DNA of 64,000 bases from contig NZ_JAIQZA010000007.1 in assembly GCF_020164485.1 (NCBI RefSeq), forward strand, positions 79,344-143,343, read 5' to 3'. Every line of letters starts with the position of its first letter. Within the stretch, counting starts at the first letter, position 1. This DNA comes from Salegentibacter tibetensis. Its GTDB lineage: Bacteria > Bacteroidota > Bacteroidia > Flavobacteriales > Flavobacteriaceae. Shown piece by piece: positions 1 to 10,176 of the stretch. The notes beneath the pieces are model-generated. The model ran no database searches. It worked only from the letters and a program-made list of their open reading frames with translations, and was not told the DNA's origin. The position numbers and the translations under genes are program-made.

Positions 1-1325
1 CCGTCTGCATCGTCATGTAAATTAACAGTTCGGTCAGCCAAATTACCCAGATCGGCTATATCATCTGCTGATACAGTCCAGGTTCTTGAATAATAAAGTG
101 CACCGCTTCCATCAGACTGAGGGTAAGAACCATCCATTAGATTAAGTGGCCAAACAACTCCTCCTGCATCCGCACAATATGCATTTTCATGGATATGTTG
201 CGGTGTAGTGGCATTAGATTCCATATAGGGCACCCAGGTTTGAGCAGTTAACTGATTTCCTACTAAACTTAGGTAAGAGAATCCGAAAGCATCTGTGTCA
301 CCTACTTCATATAAACAGGCCTTATACCTTTTAGTAGTTACCCTAGGATCAGTGAATGGTGGAGGGTTATCGTCACCACAGCCGTAGCTAAAGTGGTAAT
401 AATCCATAGCTCCGGTTTCTTCGTTGTAGAACATTCTGATTTCATCATCAGTAATTGAACCTGAAAGAACTATTTCACCTGCCTCGTCTGAGCTATACTC
501 AGTGGTATTTTCAAGAGTAATTTCAAAATAGTAAGTATCTACCCCGTCAGTGTCAGGAAGGAAGAAACATAAAGGATCAGAATAATAATCACCGGTTCCT
601 TCATCCATTGTTACATCATTCATTACATCTGTATACAGTTGATCTCCTGTATTATCAGATCCAGACCATACATTCACACTGTATCCTGCAACATAATGTC
701 TACCGTCTTCTGAAGGACAGAAGTTTCCAAATAAACAGAACTTAATAAGTGGTGTTGGTACAAGATCGAAGAATTGATAACCATATAGATTTACATCACG
801 GTCGTCAAAACATAGAACCTCTACGTCGACATATTTCTTAGAACCTGCGCGTAGATCGAAATTTAGAGGTAATGCATTGTTAACAAAGTTCTGATACTCA
901 CTTCCTACCTTTGGCGCAACCCAAATTGGCATGGTACTTTCACCCGGCTCTACAGCATACACCCAAAAATCGGTTAGACTTACGGATGTAGTGGTTTGAT
1001 TTGCAGGGATTGGTATTGCCAGGTCTTCATCATAGTCGGTAAAATAAGTAGTTCCATCAAAATTAATAGGCACTACTACATCTTCTTCTCCCATATCATG
1101 GGTAAGAATAACCCTTGCGTACATTGGCGCATCTTCAGAACACTCGGGTATGCTTTGTTTTAAAGCATCCTGGTTCCTAATAAAGTCATTTAAAACCGCT
1201 CCTAATGAAATGGCAGCCATTTCATCGCCCACCTGGGGCTCACCAGCAGTTTCATCCTTACTACAGGAGGCAAAAAGCATCGCTACTATCGCGATACCTG
1301 TAAAGTAATTTCTAAAGTTTTTCAT
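1..1325 (-). CDS. Secreted lipoprotein of unknown function, 3' end outside the window
   Basis: This is an open reading frame on the minus strand that starts at ATG 1325 and is still open at base 1, so only the first 441 residues are visible. The N-terminus is a lipoprotein signal: a short basic start, a hydrophobic stretch and the lipobox LFAS followed by Cys21. The mature part is acidic and rich in Asp, Tyr and Thr, with scattered Cys. Near the visible end, a segment with QHIHENAYC, GGVVWPL and then RTVNLHDD is faintly like CHRD or Cu/Zn-SOD style folds (HIHE, then VNLH), but this is only a resemblance. It probably sits in the outer membrane or on the cell surface. No function is assigned. 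Confidence 0.75.
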   Translation of the reverse strand, partial: MKNFRNYFTGIAIVAMLFASCSKDETAGEPQVGDEMAAISLGAVLNDFIRNQDALKQSIPECSEDAPMYARVILTHDMGEEDVVVPINFDGTTYFTDYDEDLAIPIPANQTTTSVSLTDFWVYAVEPGESTMPIWVAPKVGSEYQNFVNNALPLNFDLRAGSKKYVDVEVLCFDDRDVNLYGYQFFDLVPTPLIKFCLFGNFCPSEDGRHYVAGYSVNVWSGSDNTGDQLYTDVMNDVTMDEGTGDYYSDPLCFFLPDTDGVDTYYFEITLENTTEYSSDEAGEIVLSGSITDDEIRMFYNEETGAMDYYHFSYGCGDDNPPPFTDPRVTTKRYKACLYEVGDTDAFGFSYLSLVGNQLTAQTWVPYMESNATTPQHIHENAYCADAGGVVWPLNLMDGSYPQSDGSGALYYSRTWTVSADDIADLGNLADRTVNLHDDAD

Positions 1326-1430
1326 AACTCGAACGTTTTTAATTAAAATATTTAAGAATGGTTAATAAAATATATACAGAGTCTTATTAAAGACTATTGT
1401 ACTCAAGTTTTTAAGTAAGGTTGGGGGCCT

Positions 1431-1460
1431 AAAAAGTAGTGAAGTGGGGTGACTACTTTT
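1431..1460 (-). terminator. Hairpin terminator downstream of the LuxR-type gene
   Basis: A perfect 9-bp inverted repeat (AAAAGTAGT / ACTACTTTT, 11-base loop) has a T-run after it when read on the minus strand. It lies about 90 bases past the stop of the minus-strand regulator at 1550. A second hairpin at 1509-1528 (ATAGGGG / CCCCTAT) lies between the two. Confidence 0.5.
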
Positions 1461-1549
1461 GGATAAAAATTCTAGTATAAATGTAGGTCAATTCTCTCCT
1501 ATAAAGCTATAGGGGTTTTCTCCCCTATTTAACCGAAAATGCTATTTTT

Positions 1550-2566
1550 TTACACTTTTTGATAATCTATAAGATCATGGCTTATTGCATATATGATACT
1601 TTCCAGTATAGTATCGGAGTTTGTGCGCTTAATAATATTTGAACGGTGTTTTTCTATCGTTTTAGGTGAGATAAATAATGCTTCAGATATATCTTTGGTC
1701 TTATATCCTTTTATAAGGAGTTCGATAATTTCCTTCTCTCTATTAGTAAATTTAAATTCTGTGAGTTGACTATTCTCCTTAAAACATTCCTCAACATCTT
1801 CAGAAGAAGTACCTATATTATGATTAATCACCTCATTTTCTTCCACAAAGTCTATAAACATGACAAACTGATGTCCGAAATTTTTATTTAATTTAGAAAA
1901 ATTAATTTGCGCATTTCTTACCTTATCATTCCTTAATAGTAAGGTAGTTTTTGTAGCAGCTTTAATATGCTTGCCGCGAGCAAAATTTCTCAAACTGTCT
2001 TTTACTTTTTGCACGTTCTCGCACTTCACAAAATCTGTGAGTTTCAAGCCTTTATTATCAGTGACCCTAAAACTTTGTTTGAAAGCATCATTCATTGCCA
2101 CGATTTCATTTTGATCCAGCAATAAAACTGGTTTTGAAATAAGATTGAACATTCCCATAAAAGCATCTTTCCAGAAGTTGGAAAGGGAACGATTGGTATA
2201 AACCATTTTGATGATTTTTCCGCAGAGGGCCTCTAAAGTAGGGGAATAAACAAACTCATCTACCACTTTTCTAAACCTGCTTTCGGCCTCAGCCCGAAAG
2301 CGCTCTTCAGCGTAAACCACAAGCCAGGCTTTCGTAAGAAAATGATTGGATTTAAAATTGGCGATATTCTTAAAATTCCTACCCGATCTAAAAGAAGAAT
2401 AATCTAAAAGGATTACATCGGGTAATAAATTGAGGGCTATGTTAAAGCCGGTGTGTAAAGAATTTGCATGGGTCATTTCAAATTGCATACTAACCCCCTC
2501 CTGAACACAGTCTACCATACTTTGTTTGTTGGTAATAAGCAATAATTGCTTTTTATCTGTTATCAT
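1550..2566 (-). CDS. Orphan LuxR-family transcriptional regulator with receiver-like N-terminus
   Basis: The protein has 338 residues. Residues ~270-330 form a clear LuxR/GerE helix-turn-helix (FTNREKEIIELLIKGYKTKDI, then SPKTIEKHRSNI), the DNA-binding part. Residues ~5-110 resemble a response-regulator receiver and keep the DVILLD strand, but lack the N-terminal acidic pair and the C-terminal Lys, so phosphorylation is doubtful. Residues ~135-245 look PAS-like (PVLLLDQNEIVAMNDAF). No kinase gene is adjacent; the nearest gene downstream is the lipoprotein. The start ATG at 2566 faces a long AT-rich gap towards uvrA. Target genes are unknown; the lipoprotein is only a guess. Confidence 0.8.
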   Translation of the reverse strand: MITDKKQLLLITNKQSMVDCVQEGVSMQFEMTHANSLHTGFNIALNLLPDVILLDYSSFRSGRNFKNIANFKSNHFLTKAWLVVYAEERFRAEAESRFRKVVDEFVYSPTLEALCGKIIKMVYTNRSLSNFWKDAFMGMFNLISKPVLLLDQNEIVAMNDAFKQSFRVTDNKGLKLTDFVKCENVQKVKDSLRNFARGKHIKAATKTTLLLRNDKVRNAQINFSKLNKNFGHQFVMFIDFVEENEVINHNIGTSSEDVEECFKENSQLTEFKFTNREKEIIELLIKGYKTKDISEALFISPKTIEKHRSNIIKRTNSDTILESIIYAISHDLIDYQKV

Positions 2567-3572
2567 ACTACAACAATTTTGCGGCTATATAGCCAGTTAG
2601 TAAAAAAAACGTGGAGTAAGTCCACAAGACATTAAATTGATAGATTCAAAACAGATCGATGTAAACATCAGAATGTTTTAAATCTCGCTTGGGGAACAAA
2701 AAAATAAAAGGGGCAAAATTGATGGGGGGTTAAAATATACCTTTAAAAATAGGTTGTAAGTTTCCGGGGGGTGGAAAATTTAAATTATGAAGATTTGGTC
2801 TATCAAATATAGGGGATTAACCTTAATTTTTACAAAAAAATAAAGTAATATTATACTGACATTCAAGCATATAAGACAATGATAAAAGTGCTTATAAATT
2901 CGATGACGTCAAATCTTTCTGGTATTAAAAAACCTCACATACTGTAAGTTATAACTAAGTAAATAATACTAATACCCGATAAAAAATGCAGGAAAATATA
3001 CGATCACAAGATTACAAAGCCAAAAACCTTTATATCCTAAATCGACCTATTCCCTCATTGAAAATTCTTAATATTATTGATTGAACGAATTTTGAGTTTA
3101 AAAAATTCCCAAAACGGGATTCAAAAACCCGAAGACAACTTCGAGGTTCTAACCGACCATTAATGCCCCAAACGTTAACGGCCAATCATAAATTTTCAAT
3201 CAAATAGTGATCAATTTTTCAGTAAAAGTCTAACTGGTATTTTCAGACCTGTACAAAAGGGAAGAGTAAATTTCTAAAAATTTCGTGGTTAATATAGAAA
3301 GTCGGAGGGTTCGAAGGTAAGACGTAGTGTAAATCAAGTTTAAATATTTTTGGTTGGTTAATAATAATCGAATATAGGGCCGAATTATAGAGGAAGTAAT
3401 CATTGATGATTAATTAACGTGCATTTAACTGAGCTACTTTTGTTTTATTATCATTAATTATAAAATTGATGCTTTCTTAATTTTGTACAAGTCGAACTTT
3501 TAACATTTAAACTTTAATCCATAATTAACACTAGCAGAAACTTCCTTTCTTTTTAGTTAGCAACACTTTAAG
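2567..3572. other. Gene-free AT-rich intergenic kilobase
   Basis: About 1 kb separates the divergent LuxR-type gene and uvrA. No open frame with coding character, tRNA or clear long hairpin was seen. Two isolated TAnnTTTG boxes occur at 3435-3442 and 3478-3485 on the plus strand and could be extra uvrA promoters or start a small RNA. None of the dispersed repeat families found elsewhere in the window is recognisable here. Confidence 0.5.
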
Positions 3573-3580
3573 TACCTTTG
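3573..3580 (+). promoter_or_regulatory. Bacteroidota-type -7 box for uvrA
   Basis: TACCTTTG matches the TAnnTTTG -7 consensus of the main sigma factor in this phylum. It lies 17 bases before ATG 3598, so transcription would begin only about 10 bases before the gene. This makes the in-frame TTG at 3586 an unlikely start. Confidence 0.55.
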
Positions 3581-3597
3581 CCCCCTTGATAAAAAAT

Positions 3598-6429
3598 ATG
3601 GCTAAAACCGAAGAATTTATAGAAGTATTAGGGGCTCGCGTCCATAATCTTAAAAATATAGATGTTAGTATTCCCAGGGAAAAACTAGTTGTGATTACCG
3701 GTCTTTCAGGATCCGGAAAATCTTCTCTGGCATTCGATACTATTTATGCCGAAGGCCAACGCCGTTACATAGAAACCTTTTCGGCTTATGCACGGCAGTT
3801 TTTAGGTGGCCTTGAACGTCCCGATGTAGATAAAATTGAAGGACTTTCTCCTGTTATTGCTATAGAGCAAAAAACCACCAGTAAAAATCCGCGTAGTACA
3901 GTTGGCACTATTACAGAAATTTACGATTTCCTGCGTTTACTGTTTGCCCGGACGGGAGACGCCTATAGTTATGAGACCGGCGAGAAAATGGTTAGTTATA
4001 CGGATAGCCAGATAAAGGATCTCATTTTAAAAGATTTTCAGGGTCAAAAAGTGAGTGTACTGGCCCCGGTTATAAAATCCAGAAAAGGACATTATCGCGA
4101 ATTATTTGAGCAAATTGCCAAGCAGGGCTTTTTAAAAGCACGTGTAGACGGTGAAGTTCGAGACCTGGTTAAAGGGATGAAACTGGATCGATACAAGACG
4201 CACGATATAGAAATTGTTATTGATCGTTTAAAAATTGACGATAAAACCGATGCGCAAAGGCGTTTAGATGAAAGCATTAAAACCGCGATGTATCACGGAA
4301 GCGATACTCTCATAATCCTGGATCAGCAAACCGAAAAGGCACGTTACTTCAGTAGAAATTTAATGTGTCCCACAACCGGGATTTCCTATCCAAACCCTGA
4401 ACCTAACACCTTTTCTTTTAATTCCCCAAAAGGTGCTTGCCCAAGTTGTAATGGAATTGGTACTCTCTACCAGGTGAATATTGATAAAATAATTCCCGAT
4501 TACTCCAGGTCGATCAAGAACGGTGCTTTAGCTCCTCACGGACCTCAAAAGAAAAACTGGGTATTTTCCCAGCTGGAATTAATTGCCGAAAGATGGGATT
4601 TTAAACTAACAGATCCCGTTTCTAAAATTCCCGATGCCGCGATGAAGTTTATTCTTCACGGTGGCAAGGAAAGTTTCACTAAAGAATCTAAAAGCCTTGG
4701 AATAACCCGGGAGTTTAAGATCAATTTTGAAGGCGTAGCTACTTTTATTGAAAGCACCTTTAATAATAATGATTCTACTTCACTAAGACGCTGGGCCAAA
4801 GAATATATGGACAAAGTTGATTGTCCCGATTGTGAGGGCAGCCGACTTAAAAAAGAATCGCTTTATTTTAAAATAAACGATAAAAATATAGCTGAACTTT
4901 CTTTAATGGATATTGAGGATTTGGCTAAATGGTTTGTTGGCTTAGAAAAAAAACTAAGCGAAAAACAAAACCAGATTGCTTCTGAAGTTATTAAAGAGAT
5001 AAGAACCAGAATTGGTTTTCTTGTAGATGTTGGCCTCACCTATCTTTCCCTTAATCGTGGTTCAAAATCCCTTTCGGGTGGTGAAGCACAGCGAATAAGG
5101 TTGGCTACACAAATTGGTTCTCAACTTGTTGGTGTTCTATATATTTTGGATGAACCCAGTATTGGTTTGCATCAGCGGGATAACGAGAAACTTATTAATT
5201 CCCTTATTTCCCTGCGGGACATCGGCAATTCTGTTATTGTAGTTGAACACGATAAAGATATGATAGAACGTGCCGATTATGTTATAGACATTGGGCCGAG
5301 AGCAGGAAAGCACGGTGGAGAAATTATAAGCAAAGGAACTCCTTCAGAATTAAAAAAACACGATACGCTTACCGCTTCCTATCTAAACGGAATGAAAGAA
5401 ATTGAAGTTCCTAAAGAAAGAAGAAAAGGAAACGGGAAGAATATAGAACTTAAAGGAGCTACCGGAAATAATCTTAAAAATGTTTCGATTAAAATTCCTT
5501 TAGGGAAAATGATTGCGGTAACCGGTGTTTCAGGAAGTGGTAAATCGACACTGATTAACGAAACCCTCTACCCTATTATGAACGCTCATTATTTTAATGG
5601 CGTTAAAGAACCAAAACCTTATAAAAGCATAAAAGGTCTTGATAATGCCGATAAGGTGATAGACATTAATCAGACCCCAATTGGCAGAACTCCTAGATCT
5701 AACCCGGCTACTTATACCGGCGTTTTTTCAGAGATCAGGAGTCTTTTTGCCAAAACACCGGAGGCGCTTATTCGTGGCTATAAACCCGGGAGATTCAGTT
5801 TTAATGTAAAAGGCGGAAGATGCGAAACCTGCAGAGGTGGTGGACTAAGAGTGATAGAAATGAATTTTCTCCCCGATGTTTATGTAGAATGTGAAACCTG
5901 CCAGGGAAAACGCTTTAACCGCGAAACCTTGGAAATTCGTTACAAAGGAAAATCTATTGCCGATGTTTTAGAAATGACTATTAATGAAGCTACGACCTTC
6001 TTCGAGCCTATTCCGAAGATATTCAGAAAGCTAAAAACCATTAAGGACGTTGGTTTAGGTTATATCACTTTAGGCCAGCAAAGCACCACGCTTTCAGGTG
6101 GAGAGGCTCAACGAATTAAACTGGCTACAGAACTTTCAAAACGCGATACCGGGAATACTTTTTATATATTAGACGAACCAACCACCGGATTACACTTTGA
6201 AGATATTCGAGTATTAATGAATGTTTTAAACGACCTGACCAATAAAGGAAATACCGTCCTTATTATAGAACATAATATAGATGTTATAAAAATGGCCGAC
6301 TATATTTTTGATATTGGCCCGGAAGGCGGAAAAAATGGCGGAAAAGTAATCGCTAAAGGTACCCCCGAGGAAGTGGCGAAATCTAAGAAAAGCTACACTG
6401 CTGAATTTCTTAAAAAAGAATTACACTAA
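3598..6429 (+). CDS. uvrA: Excinuclease ABC subunit A (UvrA)
   Basis: UvrA is the damage-sensing ATPase of nucleotide excision repair; it loads UvrB at DNA lesions. The 943-residue length is normal. Walker A motifs occur at ~35 (GLSGSGKSS) and ~643 (GVSGSGKST). ABC signatures SLSGGEAQRIRLA and TLSGGEAQRIKLA lie near ~485 and ~830. The C-terminal zinc module (CETC...CETC, ~741-770) is complete. The internal zinc module is not: Cys257, Cys281 and Cys284 are present, but position 260, where the family has Cys, is Thr (CPTTG). The start at ATG 3598 was chosen over TTG 3586 because of the promoter box. The next gene follows after 17 bases and is probably cotranscribed. Confidence 0.97.
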   Translation: MAKTEEFIEVLGARVHNLKNIDVSIPREKLVVITGLSGSGKSSLAFDTIYAEGQRRYIETFSAYARQFLGGLERPDVDKIEGLSPVIAIEQKTTSKNPRSTVGTITEIYDFLRLLFARTGDAYSYETGEKMVSYTDSQIKDLILKDFQGQKVSVLAPVIKSRKGHYRELFEQIAKQGFLKARVDGEVRDLVKGMKLDRYKTHDIEIVIDRLKIDDKTDAQRRLDESIKTAMYHGSDTLIILDQQTEKARYFSRNLMCPTTGISYPNPEPNTFSFNSPKGACPSCNGIGTLYQVNIDKIIPDYSRSIKNGALAPHGPQKKNWVFSQLELIAERWDFKLTDPVSKIPDAAMKFILHGGKESFTKESKSLGITREFKINFEGVATFIESTFNNNDSTSLRRWAKEYMDKVDCPDCEGSRLKKESLYFKINDKNIAELSLMDIEDLAKWFVGLEKKLSEKQNQIASEVIKEIRTRIGFLVDVGLTYLSLNRGSKSLSGGEAQRIRLATQIGSQLVGVLYILDEPSIGLHQRDNEKLINSLISLRDIGNSVIVVEHDKDMIERADYVIDIGPRAGKHGGEIISKGTPSELKKHDTLTASYLNGMKEIEVPKERRKGNGKNIELKGATGNNLKNVSIKIPLGKMIAVTGVSGSGKSTLINETLYPIMNAHYFNGVKEPKPYKSIKGLDNADKVIDINQTPIGRTPRSNPATYTGVFSEIRSLFAKTPEALIRGYKPGRFSFNVKGGRCETCRGGGLRVIEMNFLPDVYVECETCQGKRFNRETLEIRYKGKSIADVLEMTINEATTFFEPIPKIFRKLKTIKDVGLGYITLGQQSTTLSGGEAQRIKLATELSKRDTGNTFYILDEPTTGLHFEDIRVLMNVLNDLTNKGNTVLIIEHNIDVIKMADYIFDIGPEGGKNGGKVIAKGTPEEVAKSKKSYTAEFLKKELH

Positions 6430-6446
6430 AAATACTTATAAATAAA

Positions 6447-7136
6447 ATGAGGAACAACCTTAAAAATAAAGCCTGGAACGAAATAAAAACTAATGATTCC
6501 TGGGCGATCTTTAAAATAATGGGCGAATTTGTTAATGGCTACGAAAAGCTAAGTCAAATTGGTCCCTGCGTTTCAATATTCGGTTCAGCGAGAACCAAAC
6601 CCGATCAAAAATATTACAAACTGGCCGAAAAGATTTCCAAGAAAATCGTTGAAAACGGATATGGTGTAATCACCGGAGGTGGCCCCGGAATTATGGAAGC
6701 CGGAAATAAAGGTGCCCATCTTGGGGGCGGAACTTCTGTAGGCCTAAACATAGATTTGCCTTTCGAGCAACACGATAATCCATACATAGACAACGACAAA
6801 AGTCTGGATTTCGATTACTTTTTTGTTAGAAAAGTAATGTTTGTGAAATACTCCCAGGGCTTTGTGGTAATGCCCGGCGGCTTTGGAACTTTAGATGAAC
6901 TCTTTGAAGCAATCACATTAATTCAAACCCATAAAATTGATAAATTCCCTATTATACTAGTAGGAAGAGATTTTTGGAGCGGACTTGTAGATTGGGTTCA
7001 AAAAACCCTGTTGGACGAGTTTCAAAATATTAGCGCTCCAGATATGGATCTGGTACAGGTTGTAGATACCGAAGATGAAGTTATTGAAATCCTAAACGAA
7101 TTTTACGGAGAATATAATCTTAGTCCTAACTTTTAA
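6447..7136 (+). CDS. LOG-family nucleotide hydrolase (TIGR00730 type)
   Basis: This 229-residue Rossmann-fold protein carries the LOG signatures GGGPGIMEAG (~77) and PGGFGTLDE (~142). Family members cleave nucleoside 5'-monophosphates to base plus ribose 5-phosphate; plant members activate cytokinins. In bacteria the physiological substrate is usually unknown (AMP is common in vitro). It lies 17 bases behind uvrA on the same strand, so an operon is likely, although a repair role is not established. Old annotations call such proteins 'lysine decarboxylase', which is not supported. Confidence 0.88.
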   Translation: MRNNLKNKAWNEIKTNDSWAIFKIMGEFVNGYEKLSQIGPCVSIFGSARTKPDQKYYKLAEKISKKIVENGYGVITGGGPGIMEAGNKGAHLGGGTSVGLNIDLPFEQHDNPYIDNDKSLDFDYFFVRKVMFVKYSQGFVVMPGGFGTLDELFEAITLIQTHKIDKFPIILVGRDFWSGLVDWVQKTLLDEFQNISAPDMDLVQVVDTEDEVIEILNEFYGEYNLSPNF

Positions 7137-7198
7137 TTAAATCTTAAGTAGGGATGAAAACTTTGATTATATTTAGCTGAAATTCTGTGTTACGCTAA

Positions 7199-10024
7199 AT
7201 GTATTCCCCCTTGAGGTTTTATCTGTTTATTTTATATTTTTTTGTGGGAACTGGATGGGGTTTTGCTCAAAACTCCATCTCATTAAATGCTCACCTAAAT
7301 GATAGCACACATACCTTTACCATTGAGCAGGAATTGGTCTATACCAACTCCAGTAAAGATACCCTAACCCAAATTTATCTTAACGACTGGGCTAATGCCT
7401 TTAGCGCAAAAAACACTCCCCTCGCCAAACGTTTTGCTGAAGAATTTGCAAGACGTTTTAGATTTGCCAAAGATGAAGAACGCGGCGCCACTTATATTAA
7501 TAATATCACCAATGCAGAAAATGAACAGCTAATTTGGGAACGTCCCGAAGAAGCTCCAGACCTTATAAGGCTTAAACTCTATCAGCCTTTACTTCCCGGA
7601 CAAAGCTTTACGATAAATCTCAATTATCTTGTTAAGATTCCTATAGATAAATTCACAAGATACGGGGTAGATTCAGACAATAATTACAAACTTAGATACT
7701 GGTACATTACACCCGGAGTTTATAAAAATGGTAATTGGGAAGTTTATAGCCATAAAAATCTTGGAGATCAATATAATGCACTGCACGATATAGAAATAGA
7801 GCTTAACACCCCACCCCAATATTATGTAGGATCTCCCCTCGATTTTAAAAGTGTGCGTACCACCAATGGTACTAAAACTGTGAAGCTTTCTGGGAAAGAT
7901 CAATTAGACACCAAAATCTACCTTACAAATTCCTTTATTTTTGAATCTTTACCAACTGATGCTCATGAAGTAATTACGAATGTAGCCGACGATGAGCTTC
8001 AGCCTGAAATTAAAAGAATCCTGCTGAATCGTATTGTAAAATATTATAACGAAAGAGTTGGCGAATATCCACACCAGAAAATTTTTGTGACCCGTGATGA
8101 TTATTTGAATAGTCCTATTTATGGATTGAATCAGCTACCCGGTTTTATTCGTCCTTTTCCAGATGGCTTTCAATATGACATTAAGCAATTTAAAACTATC
8201 ACCAATTATTTACTGAAGAATTCAGTGCATATCAATCCCAGAAAGGAACAATGGGTGCACGATGCCATCCTGGTTTCTTTAATGATAGATTATGTGAATG
8301 AATATTACCCAAATATGAGGTTACTGGGAAACCTCAGCAGTATTATTGGGGTACGATGGTTTCACGCAGCCGATCTGGAGTTTAACGACCAGTACCAGTT
8401 TTTGTATATGAATATGGCGCGATTAAACTTAGACCAGCCCCTAACTGCAGCTCAGGATTCCCTGGTTAAGTTTAATAAAAATATCGCCAATTCTTATAAA
8501 GCCGGAGTGGGACTTAAATATGTTGAAGATTACCTCGGAAATGGGATGGTAAAAGAAGCTGTAAAAGACTTTTATACTCAGCATAATATGCGTCCAACTT
8601 CAGCTGAAGATTTCGAGCAAACTTTACAAAAATATGCTACTAAGGATATTTCCTGGTTTTTTGAAGATTATGTAAACTCAAATAAGAAAATAGATTTCAC
8701 CATTCAAAATTTATATAAGACCAAAGACTCGCTTAGGGTTACCATTAAAAATAAAAGAAAAACTAACTTTCCGGTTTCTCTTTATGGCTTAAAAGATGGG
8801 GAAATAGTTTTCAAAAAATGGGTTGAAAATATTGATAAAACAAAAACCATTGAAATTGCCAGACAGGATGTAGATCGCCTCGCATTAAATTATGAGCAAA
8901 AAATCCCTGAATTTAATCAGCGGGATAATTATAAGGCAGTTACCAAACTTTTCAACAAACCCTTTCAGTTTAGGTTATTACAGGATATAGAAGATCCACG
9001 CTATTCTCAGTTATTCTTTATGCCCGAATTCAACTACAACTTATACGATGGCATTTCCATAGGACCCAAACTGTATAATAAAACAGTCCTCTCAAAAACT
9101 TTTAACTTCAACATTTCTCCTAAATATGGTTTTACAAGTGAGACCGTTGTTGGCTCCGCTTCCTTTAGCAATACACATCAATTTGAAAACAAGGAACTTT
9201 ATGCCATTACTTACGGACTTGGTGGAACACGTTATTCTTACGGATACAATCTTTTTTACGAAAAATACACCCCGTTTTTAAACTTTTCTTTCAGAAATAA
9301 ATACCTGAGGGACAACGAGCGCCAAAATCTACTAATTAGAAATGTGAATGTGCGACGGGATATTGACCCCAATCAAAGTTTAGAGCAACCCAACTATAAT
9401 ATTTTCAACATTAATTACCGATACAGCAAACCGCATTTGGTAGATTTTTATTCGGCCTCTTTTGATTTTCAGTTGGCCGAAAAATTCAGTAAAATTTCCA
9501 TGAGCCTGGAGTATCGAAAATTATTCAGGAATAATCGTCAAATAAACCTCAGATTTTTTTCCGGAACATTTCTGTACAGCGATAATATGCCATCAGATTA
9601 TTTCAGTTTTGCATTAGATAGGCCAACAGATTATCTCTTTGATTATAATTATTACGGAAGAAGTCAGGGAACCGGGTTATTCAGTCAGCAAATTATTGTT
9701 GCCGAAGGTGGATTTAAATCCCAATTGCAACCCGAATATGCCAACCAATGGCTTACCACCCTGAATGCAAGTACTAACCTCTATAAATGGATATTTGTTT
9801 ATGGCGATGTAGGTTTGGTAAAAAACGAGCATGAAAATGCACAGTTTTTATACGATTCCGGGATTCGGCTTAGTCTCGTAGACGATTATTTTGAACTATT
9901 TTTTCCCGTTTATTCCAATTTAGGTTGGGAGGTAGCCCAGGATAATTATGACCAAAAAATAAGATTTATCGTTTCCCTTGATCTTAATACTTTAATAAGA
10001 CTTTTCACCCGCCGCTGGTATTAA
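7199..10024 (+). CDS. M1-peptidase-like protein with C-terminal beta-barrel-like region, no zinc motif
   Basis: The protein has 941 residues and a signal peptide ending near FAQ (residue ~24), so it is exported. Residues ~30-560 resemble the M1 aminopeptidase-like metalloproteases of Flavobacteriia (N-terminal beta domain, then a helical part with DYVNEYYPN and YLGNGMVKEAVKDFY). No HExxH motif occurs anywhere and the helix at His354 reads HDAIL, so ordinary zinc catalysis is unlikely. Residues ~590-941 are amphipathic beta-strands rich in Tyr, Phe and Asn, ending in RRWY, consistent with an outer-membrane barrel. It follows the LOG gene by 62 bases. The function is unknown; it may be a surface-exposed binding or assembly factor. 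Confidence 0.7.
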   Translation: MYSPLRFYLFILYFFVGTGWGFAQNSISLNAHLNDSTHTFTIEQELVYTNSSKDTLTQIYLNDWANAFSAKNTPLAKRFAEEFARRFRFAKDEERGATYINNITNAENEQLIWERPEEAPDLIRLKLYQPLLPGQSFTINLNYLVKIPIDKFTRYGVDSDNNYKLRYWYITPGVYKNGNWEVYSHKNLGDQYNALHDIEIELNTPPQYYVGSPLDFKSVRTTNGTKTVKLSGKDQLDTKIYLTNSFIFESLPTDAHEVITNVADDELQPEIKRILLNRIVKYYNERVGEYPHQKIFVTRDDYLNSPIYGLNQLPGFIRPFPDGFQYDIKQFKTITNYLLKNSVHINPRKEQWVHDAILVSLMIDYVNEYYPNMRLLGNLSSIIGVRWFHAADLEFNDQYQFLYMNMARLNLDQPLTAAQDSLVKFNKNIANSYKAGVGLKYVEDYLGNGMVKEAVKDFYTQHNMRPTSAEDFEQTLQKYATKDISWFFEDYVNSNKKIDFTIQNLYKTKDSLRVTIKNKRKTNFPVSLYGLKDGEIVFKKWVENIDKTKTIEIARQDVDRLALNYEQKIPEFNQRDNYKAVTKLFNKPFQFRLLQDIEDPRYSQLFFMPEFNYNLYDGISIGPKLYNKTVLSKTFNFNISPKYGFTSETVVGSASFSNTHQFENKELYAITYGLGGTRYSYGYNLFYEKYTPFLNFSFRNKYLRDNERQNLLIRNVNVRRDIDPNQSLEQPNYNIFNINYRYSKPHLVDFYSASFDFQLAEKFSKISMSLEYRKLFRNNRQINLRFFSGTFLYSDNMPSDYFSFALDRPTDYLFDYNYYGRSQGTGLFSQQIIVAEGGFKSQLQPEYANQWLTTLNASTNLYKWIFVYGDVGLVKNEHENAQFLYDSGIRLSLVDDYFELFFPVYSNLGWEVAQDNYDQKIRFIVSLDLNTLIRLFTRRWY

Positions 10025-10176
10025 CAAAGATTTAATTTAGATAACTAATTCTTAGCATTCCGCGTTTCAATTACATAAAAACCAGTATTTTCTACAATTT
10101 TCGCTATTTAATTTCAGTAAACACAATAAAAATCCTTTAAAATAAACTTTTCTTAAAATATTTTGATTTTAATGAA

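Noticed and set aside
3586..3597. TTG start of uvrA
   Set aside because: It lies about at the predicted transcription start and adds four unconserved residues; ATG 3598 is better.
2567..3597. tRNA or small protein gene in the AT-rich gap
   Set aside because: No cloverleaf, no frame with coding character; left as empty.
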